From: Nematostella vectensis
Taxonomy: Eukaryota; Cnidaria; Anthozoa; Actiniaria; Edwardsiidae
Direction of reading: 5' to 3'
Length of the DNA stretch: 64,000 nt
Assembly (NCBI RefSeq): GCF_932526225.1
Contig: NC_064041.1
Span: 6,407,042 to 6,471,041 of the forward strand
The position numbers and the translations under genes are program-made. Shown in pieces: positions 55,201 through 63,700 of the stretch. Below the pieces are notes generated by a model. The model was given only the letters and a program-made list of their open reading frames with translations, was not told the DNA's origin and ran no database searches. Every line of letters begins with the position of its first letter. Within the stretch, counting starts at the first letter, position 1.

Positions 55201-57706
55201 TTAGAGAGGGGAATTCATTTCACACTTGTAAGGTAAGGGGGGGGGGGGCGTTTATTAGATAGGGGGTGTTCTTTAAGGTTGGTTCTCACTTAGACATAAG
55301 CGCAAGCGGGATGCACGTAATTTTCCGATTCTCACTAGAACAAAAGCGCAAGCGGAAACGCAAGAGAACGCAACTGCTTTATTTGCGCTAATGTTTGACC
55401 GATTCACACTTATGTTGCACTTCTGTTTAGCTTACGCTTGCGTCCTAGTGAGAACCAACCTTTAGATAGGGGGGGGGGTCTACAAAACAAAGACCTAAAA
55501 CCTAATACCTAAAGCTACGACCCCAAAAGCTACGATCCCCCTAAAATTTCAGTTATTATTTAGTCTACCTTGTTTCCCAAATGGCTACACAGCGCGAAAG
55601 TTATGAAAGGTAATTCAACTAATTTTGTTGTGCTTTTCATTGAGGAAATATTCTCATGTGCGCGCCAATGAACTATTTTAAAAGGGAATTATAATTTCCA
55701 AATGTTATGAATAGATTGGCTAAATAGTTATTGAAATCCTTGTTTTGTCGATGTCTGTAGACAACTTGCACCCCAAAAATTGCTGTGGCATCGACATTTT
55801 TCGAAAGAAAGATAAAGAACAAGTAAATAAAGTCTCCTTAGAAAAACTTCTAATAATTTCGCAAAGCTGTTTATATTTTTAGGCGCACTGTGACAGCTAA
55901 ATGTCAAATCATTTGATAGAGATGAAACCTGATTGGTTGGAAGGGAATCAGATAAAATGATGTAAGCCTTGATTGGCCCTTTTTTTCCGGGCAGTAGAAT
56001 GGTTTTCTCTGTGATGAAAACTTTCTACAAATCGACACAAGACACAACTAGAACATGAATCATTTTCTGGGATAAAGTTAGCAGGCAATTAAGATTTTTG
56101 AAGAAACACCCGAAAAAGTTTACCGGGCGACATTCCGGGTTTCTGAGTTTATTGGCGTTTTAAGAAACGACCACCTGGAAACACAAGTGGATCACTATTT
56201 CCCAATTAAAAAAAATAAATTGAATAAGCTTATTATCTCATAAGCATCACTGATTCCACATGAAACTTCCACGCTGTGTAGCCATTTTGGGAGACAAGGT
56301 AGGCTAATAACGGCAAAATTTTAGGGGTCGTAGCTTTTGGGGTCACAGGTTTTAGGTTTTAGGTCTTCATTTTGTAGACACCCAGATAGGGGGCGTTTAT
56401 TAGATCATTTACGGTAGGTGCTAAGTCGATTTTTCCCGTCCCGAATTGAACTAAATAACCAATGATGGATTGCGATGCAAATTATCGAGTAACAATGATT
56501 TCTTAAAAGCAGCAAACAATTCGTATTTCATGAAAATTGTTACCTGCATAGCGTGGTTCCAGTCTTGGATGGAATGCTGAAACGAGATTGGCTTGGGTTT
56601 TTAAATTGGTGACGGTTTTGATCAGTAATTCAAGTCGTTGGTCTTAGTGCTGAGTCGTACCTCGCGATATAGTGCTAAGGATGGACGACTGTAAAGTACA
56701 CTACCTTGGAGCTTCCATTGCCTTCGGTTTTTGCATTCTTTGAGGTCCACAACGGCAATTAAAAAGTAATCGGTCAGTCGATAAAAACAGTCCACTTCAT
56801 AACGAACTTCATTCACATTTCACATTAACAGCGCTTATGTATCATTTAACGCACCATCTTACACCTTAAACATATGCCGATAACTTTGAGCAGTGTGAAT
56901 ACTTGGGGATTAAATAAGAGTGTGCCTAGTTAAATACTAGACCAGAGCTCTTTCTTGACGAAAAAAGGAATTGTCTAGGACAATCTAACGTCCTTCTAAC
57001 TTTAACACAGCGGCAAGAACAACATTTTCTGCCAGGCGCGGAAAGGTGCGCGGTTATGCAAATAAGGGTTTGGTAAATTGGGAGACTGGGACCAATAACA
57101 AAGTAAAACACTAGAGCTTTTTATTCACCATAATTATTATTGTTAAAGAGTTGGTTGCTGTCCGTTGGGCAGAATTTGTTTCTTTTGTGTTGGAAATTTC
57201 TGACTTTTTCATTGAGATGTGTCAAAGTTTGAGAAATAACGCAATTTTGTGGATTGCCTTTTTTGCCACGCAAGCGGCGATCTCTCATCTTCTTTGATTG
57301 GCGCGAAGAATTTCTCACCAATCAGCGTGCTTGATACATAAATAGGCGAGCAGCGCCTGACTATTTTGTTACACTGCAGGGTATTTTGTCTATAAAATCA
57401 CATAGAGTTTGGGTCCCGAAGAAAACAAGGAGCAGTTATTGGTCAATACCTTAACAAAGCTTACTTCGTGATATTTTCCAAGCCTTCTCCTCCATATGTA
57501 GTCCCATCCGTCAAAATATTTGGCCAAAGATGAAGAAGCTCTTGTTGAAACTCAAAAGAACGACCTCTAAAACCCCGAAGCTCGACGTAAACATTGACCG
57601 AAAATTTTGCTTCAAAACTTTGGAGCTTTCCCTCCGCGAAGGTTTCAAGATTTGCAACATGTACGCCGGAGGAAAATGCCTGAAGAATGGAATTTGAAAG
57701 AAGCAT
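37275..57706 (-). CDS. MKRN: Makorin RING-finger E3 ubiquitin ligase
   Basis: Predicted RNA-binding E3 ubiquitin ligase. Exons, minus strand: 57706-57465, 56576-56544, 54399-54324, 53494-53403, 53172-53115, 52867-52784, 52344-52303, 46870-46766, 46509-46466, 46207-46128, 45039-44976, 44610-44528, 43344-43266, 42961-42919, 42319-42252, 41936-41863, 41660-41579, 37428-37275. Phases agree and give 500 aa. Domains in makorin order: CCCH fingers at C91/C99/C105/H109, C119/C127/C133/H137 and C246/C254/C260/H264; the makorin Cys-His segment (about 265-300); a C3HC4 RING at C313-C316-C337-H339-C342-C345-C363-C366; a fourth CCCH at C402/C412/C418/H422. The tail is acidic ([11 protein letters not shown]). 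Exon 1 (80 aa) is unlike known makorin N-termini and is supported only by its donor, phase and position. Exons 2-18 are secure. Confidence 0.9.
38790..40182. repeat. Diverged ~700-bp direct duplication, makorin intron 17
   Basis: Positions 38790-39466 and 39473-40182 follow the same order of blocks. Examples are 'gcaagatac', 'ggggaaaggggaaa/gatatt', 'caattgat(g/a)(c/t)tctttgct', 'tttttaggatttcctt' and 'caaagcttgtc(a/g)ga'. Divergence is substantial, so the duplication is old. No frame is conserved between the copies. Confidence 0.7.
40512..41397 (+). repeat. 18-bp G-rich minisatellite, makorin intron 17
   Basis: About 49 tandem copies of CGCTTATTGGGGAGGGGG with C/T change at position 1. A few shortened units read GGGGAGGGGTGC. 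A degenerate tail lies at 41461-41512. The unit is a multiple of three without stops, so long frames exist in all three plus frames. These are artefacts of the repeat. Adjacent G runs could form quadruplexes on the plus strand, which is the template strand for makorin. Confidence 0.95.
42570..42790 (+). repeat. Dispersed repeat family E copy
   Basis: 'tcagccgccattttgtcatc' begins the element and 'tagttatttcgagaatttt' lies near its end. It is the clearest copy for aligning the others. It lies in makorin intron 14. Confidence 0.6.
44134..44503. mobile_element. MITE family C, complete copy, TTA TSD
   Basis: The ends are GACCCCGTCCCCACGTATCC and the inverted GGATACGTGGGGACAGGGTC, with 'gttttcgtttgaaaacgcaa'-like arms of about 45 bp. 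TTA is repeated on both sides (44131-44133, 44504-44506). The interior has many 'gaaaacg' modules. It ends 18 bp from the donor of makorin exon 12. Confidence 0.85.
45217..45618. mobile_element. MITE family C, complete copy, AGA TSD
   Basis: Same ends and interior as the copy at 44134, with AGA repeated directly at 45214-45216 and 45619-45621. Two copies about 1 kb apart, in introns on either side of makorin exons 11-12, each with its own 3-bp duplication, indicate independent insertions. Confidence 0.85.
46935..47339 (+). mobile_element. tRNA-derived SINE
   Basis: A tRNA-like head carries an A box (TAGCTCAGTGG) and a B box-like GATACGAACCC about 45 bp later. A body follows with 'ggctcggatgactacgttaa', and the tail is a (CCCTT)n/(CCTTT)n microsatellite ending near 47339. 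The promoter spacing suits RNA polymerase III. It is not called a tRNA gene because the stem positions do not pair. It lies in makorin intron 7, just upstream of the LTR element. Confidence 0.7.
47417..47591 (+). repeat. 5' LTR of the gypsy element
   Basis: Direct repeat partner of 51751-51923. It should contain the element promoter; 'tgtaGAGCTTTATTGTGC' may include transcription or poly(A) signals, but I cannot place a start. Confidence 0.93.
47592..47606 (+). other. Primer-binding site of the gypsy element
   Basis: TGGTGTCAGAAGTGG begins directly after the LTR. Its TGG pairs with the CCA end of a host tRNA. I do not assign the tRNA species. Confidence 0.75.
47628..51704 (+). CDS. Gag-Pol polyprotein of Ty3/gypsy retrotransposon
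   Basis: A 1358-aa single frame. The gag-like N-terminus (1-215) is followed by a CCHC-type zinc knuckle region (about 219-256, ending [14 protein letters not shown]). Next come an aspartic protease ([11 protein letters not shown], about 314), reverse transcriptase (about 470-720, with the catalytic pair in IVDDFLIHG near 623) and RNase H ([11 protein letters not shown] near 768; [10 protein letters not shown]). Integrase follows, with an H-H-C-C zinc domain (about 985-1025) and a D,D,E core at STDIF (1049), SDNGSQYS (1102) and NGAAEKAVQ (1146). The order PR-RT-RH-IN is that of Ty3/gypsy. No envelope frame is present. A second Met at 47661 (MAESGEMY) may be the real start. No stop or frameshift breaks it. 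Confidence 0.95.
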   Translation: MLKKSRQNKETMAESGEMYHRAPGPLVLDANASENWRKFLMQFEIYLVAKGKDDKGDKLKVNLLLNCAGPSAIEEYSHFVYTAGESNESYGDVCRKFHELCRGAKNVIYERLLFNLRNQKEGERIDNFVSELKRLSLNCDFGALRDSLIRDRIVGGVTSDELRGELLKKPDLTLQTAHDYCRTYEATELQKYKFVPQTVVPSKTVSVQPVQVKKEQPSCKFCGYRHSFAHPTRCPAFKRNCKICSKTGHFAKMCKNKQKKDPEVHVVEQEYDSSDSNETHTYFGSIEVGSVLQNQQPKKSLIKVMIAGKEVKLKADTGAEATVIPYNLYKSITNKPLKRLHQPLKGWLATKPIYPKGCVRLPTQYKDRKIDLLYLVVDGEFTPLLSCEACLDLEVLQFMDLTLLDSPSAQTSNIDLSREQSKSTTTLTSDPVLKDYLDCFSNKPGMLPNKVHLEVDSAVTPVIHAPRKIPVSMLDPTQQKLREMEEDGIIVKEEEHTPWVSSMLVIDKRKGKEKKSPPTKDNIRICIDPRDLNRALKRPHYPMATVEQVANKLTGAEIFSTLDACSGFWQLPVDEESSKLLTFNTPWGRYRFLRLPFGISSAPEIYQREMDRLFAGVPVEIIVDDFLIHGGNQCELDDKMIAVLKRSREIGLKFNPRKAKLRVPEVSYVGHLFTADGLKPDPEKVRAINEMPAPTDKDGILRFLGTVNYLDKFIEHKADLQGPISQLTRNDTAFVWETPQQHAFDKLKAVITSAPVLAYFDNTKETVLNVDASGTGLGAVILQDERPVAFGSKTLSPAETRYANIERELLAIVWGTEKFHTYVYGRRVVVETDHKPLEAIFKKPLNEAPPRLQRMLLKLTKYDLDVRYVPGKKQFISDCLSRAPVSDTKPVSEPEEMIGINLIDSLGVDSSTLQKFKEASNCDVTSQVVMEYVVKGWPAEKHQLDELAREYWSFREELSVEDGLLFKADRIIVPRSLRAEVLEEIHGAHMGENKSLSFAREYVFWPSMTAQIKDKISSCSICNDFRNQQPRETLLPREVPGLPWQVISTDIFEYAGHSYLLVTDLYSKYFEIELLRQTTANCVINNLKKIFARFGIPVEVLSDNGSQYSNTRNLFNSSHEFKKFADEWGFRHTTSSPEYPQSNGAAEKAVQTAKRILKKAAADNKDPFEGLLKYRNTPFDDLGVSPAQLLMSRRTRTQLPTHRRLLLPQPVDPNQVVKTLKHRQSVSKKYYDSHSHDLPPLQVGDKVRIRPNREAEWRKAEVLPRSYLLGDERGRVFRRNRRQIISTPNDQSMSTSPFVIPAIPQLPPESTNNPTQLSNNVTASPTPPKSSERQHETTPMSTASGRVIKKPQRLIEHC
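51751..51923 (+). repeat. 3' LTR of the gypsy element
   Basis: Near-identical to the 5' LTR, which points to recent insertion. Preceded by the purine tract at 51740-51750. Confidence 0.93.
53661..53914. mobile_element. MITE family B, complete copy
   Basis: Ends TTAAAGACGCATTGTCACCA and ACAATGCGGCTTTAA. The interior follows the copy at 27590-27837 closely. It lies in makorin intron 3. Confidence 0.8.
55276..55461. mobile_element. Small MITE with TTA TSD
   Basis: Inverted ends AGGTTGGTTCTCACTTAGAC and 'cctagtgagaaccaacct' enclose 'aagcgcaagcgg' modules. TTA flanks both sides (55273-55275, 55462-55464). It sits in makorin intron 2 within a G-rich 'gcgtttattagatagggg' tract. Confidence 0.75.
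55473..56383. mobile_element. ~910-bp element with ~75-bp TIRs and possible 9-bp TSD
   Basis: The left arm contains 'tctacaaaacaaagacctaa' and 'gaccccaaaagctacgat'. The right arm is its inverted partner ('ttttggggtc', 'taggtcttcattttgtaga'). AGATAGGGG occurs directly outside both ends (55464-55472, 56384-56392), which would be a 9-bp duplication of Mutator-like size. Because the flank is a simple G-rich repeat, the duplication is only moderately convincing. No transposase is seen. Confidence 0.65.
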
Positions 57707-57781
57707 ATTGCTTCAAGTTGCTCAATCGGACATTAGACAGTATCTGGTTTTATTCCGAGCGAGTTTGGACTGTTTGTTAGT
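57707..57781. promoter_or_regulatory. Putative bidirectional promoter / overlapping 5' leaders, makorin and VPS13B
   Basis: Only 75 bp separates the proposed makorin ATG and the VPS13B ATG on opposite strands. If makorin exon 1 is right, the two transcripts probably share a core promoter or overlap at their 5' ends. No TATA box is evident. Confidence 0.45.
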
Positions 57782-60700
57782 ATGTTAGAGACATATATTA
57801 CACCGCTCTTGATGAGCTATGTTGATAAATATATAAAGAACCTGAAGCCCTCTGATCTTAGTTTATCGATATGGGGAGGAGACGTTGTTCTGTACAACCT
57901 GGAGCTCAATCTTGATGTTATTGAAAAGGTACGTTCCTGGTAAAATGTTGATCGAAATTCCTAATAATGCTTGTTTATTTTCACACCTTTTCCAGCTTAG
58001 GTGCCAAAATTATGGACAACAATCTTTACATTTCCGGACAATTATAATTAATCACTAATTTACTTAGCAAAAAAACGTCAGTTCTGCCAGGTTTGGCAGA
58101 AACATTACTTTCGCATATTATGTACTTTTGCAAATAATGGGCATGGTTTATGCACTATTCATTTGATTCCACCAACCCCTGTGACGTGGGGATTTTGGCT
58201 GGCCAATAAAGGGGGTCTTGTCAGTGCTTTATCTTGTTTTCTTGCCCTGATTACCCTGGGAATGTTCCTTAAATTTGCCAGGGCTGAAATAGGATATGGC
58301 CAGGGAAATGGTGGGGGAAAGCCAAGATGGAGTTCAGTTTGAAAACCAATTTATTAAAGCAATACTGTTGCTTGTATCTTTTATTGAAATTGGTTGAAAT
58401 GTGCCCCTGGGGTGTGGGAAATTTTTGTCCCCTCGTAGGCCGTGGAATTTTTTATTGACATTTGCTACCAATTTTTTATTATTCCCCCCCACTGCAGTAT
58501 GCCAGGGTGGGAGGCAGTAAAAAAAGACAAGTGCTATAGTGTGATGATAAAAATCTCGGGATAAGGAATCTTGTTTCTTTACATCTCCATCAGCAACTCA
58601 TCAACTAAAAATGTTGATTAAAAAAACCCAAAAGGAAAATGTATAATGAAAAAGGGATAAGCTACTGTAGATGCTAAACTTGACATGCCTCACCTCACAT
58701 CACTTATGTATTTAATGTGTAGTGTTTTTACAGTCTTTATTTTACTGTATAAACTAGCTGTTTTGATATTCATCGATTTTTGATGCCATGTGTGTTTAAC
58801 ACACAATGTGTCTATGCTTAGTGAAAGCCTTTTGCTTGTAGTTACACCAGTTGAAACTGGGTCTTTTGCTTGAAAAAAGAAACACTCTATCCATAGAGCA
58901 AATCTTTTCATAAAGGCCTTGCCATCATTATAAATTTTGCCTTTTTCTAATTATAGGAGCTGCAGTTACCAATCACCTTCCTTAGTGGCAGGATCCACAA
59001 ACTCCAAATCCATGTCCCCTGGACCAAACTTGGCTCAGAAGCAGTCAAAATCACGATAAACACTCTTGAGTGTGTGGTCCAGCTAAGGGACCCTGCGTAT
59101 AAACCTGACCATCCAGACACCACAACCTCGCTTGCTGCATTCCGTGCTGAGGCCAAAGAGGCCTGTGAGGAGAAGCATCTTCAGGATCGGGGAGATCCAC
59201 CACCTCCTGGTTATGTCCAGAGCTTGGTCAACAGAGTTGCTAACAATATCTCCGTATGTATCCACAATGTAATCTTGAAATATGTTGAAGACGACATTGT
59301 ACTCTCCCTAAATATCAAATCCGCAGATGTCTTCAGCGTGAATGAGAAATGGGAGAGGGCATTTGTTGACATAACTGCTCCGGATTATGTCCTGCACAGA
59401 GTCTGTAGCATTTCTGATCTGACAGTTTGTCTGGATAAGAAGAACACAAGCGGTACCATTGATATGTACCAAGACCCCCTGCTCTACAGGTGTGGTCTCG
59501 CCTGTAGAATAAAGATACTCTATGACCCGCATTTCAGACCTAAGAAGACAGTCTTCAATGTTTACTGTGAAAGCTTGGATGTTACAATCACAGATCAACA
59601 ACTTCCTCTATCGCTTAGGCTTATTAAGTTATGCATGGCGTTGTACTATGTAACACTGGACTTGCCTGGATGTAACTATAAGTCACACCCTGCTGCTGAG
59701 ATGGTCATGCAAAAGAAAGGGGATTCCCAAAGAAGAACAAGCAATGTTAGTTTAAACTCAAATCCTAATAATGAATCAACTAATGTTCCCACTGGACCTC
59801 AGGATGACTGGTTAAATTGGGTGTGGTCTTTTGTTCCTGACACTACTGAGGATGAAGCCAAAGAAACCAGGTCCATTCCTCCTTATGCTTTGGTATTGTT
59901 TGGCTTCTACATATCACAAGTGACATTCACTTTAAAGCTCACTGAAAAAGTCAGTGAGGGATCATTCTTTGGAGGCCAAAGGTTCCAGTTCAAGCCATTT
60001 CTCAGCTTTGAGTTATCTGGTGTCACGGTGGAGGTCATCATTAAGGGGGAGGAGTTCTTTGATGCTCAAGTGGGTGTGACGTCAGTGATGGGGTGGACAC
60101 ATGGGGAATGTGTGTGTAAACTTAGGGATGAGTTTGCAGTAAGGGCCAACTCTGATTTGGAAGAAGTTGATGAAAAGGTAAGTAGGGTACTAAATGAAGC
60201 TAAGAGATCATGTGACTGTTTTGGTGGCAAACCAGCATGCGCTCAGGATTTAAGCACCAAAATAACAGCAATAAAAAGTAATTATTTAGCACTAACAAAT
60301 AAAGCCAAAACATATTTAGGCTTATTTTCATTCAAAGATTTAAATTTTCCTAGTTCTCTGGCGTGTAGGGTGCAGCCATGTGTTTATTTTGGCCTGAATT
60401 TCAACGCAAAACGTCATGCCCCCTACTGGTATTCAAAAGACACCTTGGGAATCCAAAATAACTGTCCTTGTCAGGGGTAGATCCAGGAGTCCCATGAAGC
60501 AGTAGCATTTACTACCGTTTACTACCCATTTACTACCCATTACTACCTATTTACTACCTATTTACTACCCATTTACTACCCATTACTACCTATTTACTAC
60601 CCATTTACTACCCATTACTACCTATTTACTACCCGTTTACTACCCATTTACTACCCATTACTACCTATTTACTACCCATTTACTACCCATTTACTACCCA

Positions 60701-63700
60701 TTCACTACCCATTTACTACCCATTCACTACCCATTTACTACCCATTCACTACCCATTTACTACCCATTTACTACCCACTTACTACCCATTACTAGCATTA
60801 AAAAAAAAGCAAATAAGACATGATTTTAGAGCAACAAATAAACAATAAAGCGATGCTGTGACCTCACATTGAAGCCTTAAATACACCCAGTGGGGACCCT
60901 ATTGGAAGCTGGGTGCTAGAATGCGCATTTATGGTGGTAATACATTTCTAATAAAATTTTTATCCTAAGGGTGTTGTCATCCACTGAAGTTTAAGGCCCT
61001 GTAGATTGTTCAGGAAATTAGATACAAAAGATATAAACAGATGAATAAGCTGTAACAACAATGCTTATTGTACAGTACCGTATGTTATACAGCAAACAAT
61101 TGGAAAAGACTCCCAAAACTTGCTTCTAAACATGTTTGTCAAGGGGTCAACTATCCTGAAGGGGGTTGGTGAGGAATTTATTTTCTGGCTTAGGGCATGG
61201 GAAATTAACTTAACACTCTGGTGCTTTTTAAGCAGTTATAGTTTTAATATAGGTAAATGTAATTTTTTTGTTCCAGGAGGAACTGATTCTTACCATTAAG
61301 GGACCTCCAGATTCAGCCTCAGAGCCTTCTGGCTTTCTCGTCGGCTCCCTTTTCCATGCTAGTGATCAGACCTCTCTAGTTCTTCCTGAACTGGTGTTTG
61401 ACATGAACAATTTCATTGAGCTGAACTCTGAGTCTTACGCCCTCAGAAGATATGGGGCCTTCTTCTTTGACTACCTTTACACCATGGAAATTGAGCCAGA
61501 AAGAGATATGAGCATTATTGGTGAGGATGAGGAGGATGGTGATATCGGAAAGATTAGACTGGTGAAAGAGTTCTCTCACAAGAGAATTTTATGTGGGCCC
61601 ACTCACTTGCAGTGTACAGCTAACTTTGTCCACCGATTGGAACTTATTCATCAACTCTCTGATGATGGTACACCTGCTCGCAAAGGTTTGTTTGTCTTCC
61701 ATGTATGTTTATGCGTTCCATGCTGTATCAGCTGATGGTTCTCCTTTTTTAGGCACGGTTTGAAACTTTAAAATATGAAAACTTTTTAAACAAAATAAGT
61801 TTACATCTACCGTTAATCATCTCATGATTAAATACCACAGAAAACTATCCGTTTTTTTAAAAGTCAAAACAGCACACGCCCGTTTGAAATAGCATTTACG
61901 TTTAGAGTGTTGGTGAGCATCTGTAATCACTGTTTTCTGTTGGGTAACATACTTGTTGTGGAAATCAACCATCTCTGTCTTATATAGATCAATAGCAACC
62001 AATTAAAAAAGGGGAAGCCGTGCTGTAGCAAATATGATTACACCATTATTTGATTGCAGAGAAGAGTGAGCTGTTTTACGATGATTTCATTGAGAAGCAG
62101 CTACTCGCGGGCAATATCCCTAGCCGCCAGTTCAGTATCGCCCTAATCTCCGTTACTGTCTGTATTCCTGGTGCTGATCACTGGCGTGACAGCTCATCCT
62201 ACAGTGGGCAGGGCCTACACAGTGCTGGCAGCCTCCATAGCATACACGAACAGGTAACTAGATCTTTATATATGAAATCTTTGTTAAATATGCGTATTTG
62301 TTGTCTCTTTGTAACACAAGCAGCAACCTTTATCCTTACACTGTACCCCGATTAAGTTGTAGCCTACTGCACTCATATCAAAATCGACACATTTATAAGG
62401 ATGGAACATCATTTTTAACTTCATTTGAGTGTAAAATTTATTATTCTACGACGTTTATTCGAGTAAAATCGTACACTCGGCCAATAATGATCCGTGGATG
62501 TCTGTAAAAAAAGATCAAACGGTTGCCTAACGATACAACAGTTTCACCTGTTTGTAATAAATACTAGTAAGCCTAGCTTGGGTAGGTCGCCAATACTGTC
62601 TTATTTTGATGTCTGACAGAGTGGAAAAAATCATCAACAAATCGCCTGTGTGCTGCATGTGGAACGACTTGAGTTGGAGACGACCACGCCCATGTACCCG
62701 ACAGAGCTTGCCAAGCTGACCATGGCGAACGCTGGTCTCCCTGCCGGCAAGAACATGATGCACCATGCATACAACAACACTGTTATCAAGGTGAGAGTAA
62801 AGAGCTGGCTAAACTAGGCGATATGTCGGGTGCAACATGTAGCGTGCGACATGTCTTCTAAATGTTTCCTAGTTTAGCCATCACCCAAAACATGTAACGC
62901 GATAACTTTTGTAGGGCGCGACACGAAAACGTTTCTCAACTATCCGAGAAATATTTTTTGTTGCTGCTACAAGATTTGGTGCGCGCTACAATGATAATAT
63001 TTAACTTGTGCCTTGTTTCAGGTGTTAGGTGCTGAGCTAGGACTGTCCCAGATCACCAGTGATTCGCTTGACCAGCCCGTGATCAACATAATGCCGTCTG
63101 TGAGTCTGATCGCATCTTATCATGACTGCATACTCCCAGAATCATGGTAAGAGCTACGAAAAGCGGGAAACCCTTCTCTTATTTGCCATTCACTTCAACG
63201 AGAAGTCAATGAGAACTTGAAAATAGCTTCATATTTAGCGCTCAAACCCAACTTGTTTTCATAGTGTAAAAGTAAAAATAACTAAGCCATTGTTTCTGTC
63301 TAAGCAGAAAATAATGTTTATGCTATGTCCACACGTATCCGGAAATTTCCGGTAGTACCCAACAGAATGACGTAAACGTATTCATTTTTTTTTAAAAGAA
63401 ATAGGCCTTTAGGTATTTTTTTCTTTTTCCAGGGAGCACGAAGGGCTGACAAGAAATGAAGTTCAACTCGAGTTACCGAGTCTCACTGTGGGCTTCACAA
63501 AGCCTGAATTTATCCTGATGGCGAACATTATGACTTCATGGATTGTGACGCTCTCTGGATCACTCAATGAGTCGCCTGACAAGTGGAACAAAGTACCACA
63601 GGGGCTTTTGGATGTCGTGTTTGAACCAGAAAGTAAGTGCGCGTTGGGCCTGGTTTAGACGCCGTCTTTTCATGCGCCGTTCTAAATGCATCCAAATGAA

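Noticed and set aside
57461-57706. Independent 81-aa gene ending at TAA 57461
   Set aside because: The stop overlaps a good donor (GTAAGC), and the phase joins perfectly to makorin exon 2. An exon is the better reading, though not proven.
59308-59601. 97-aa minus-strand frame
   Set aside because: Shadow of VPS13B exon 2.
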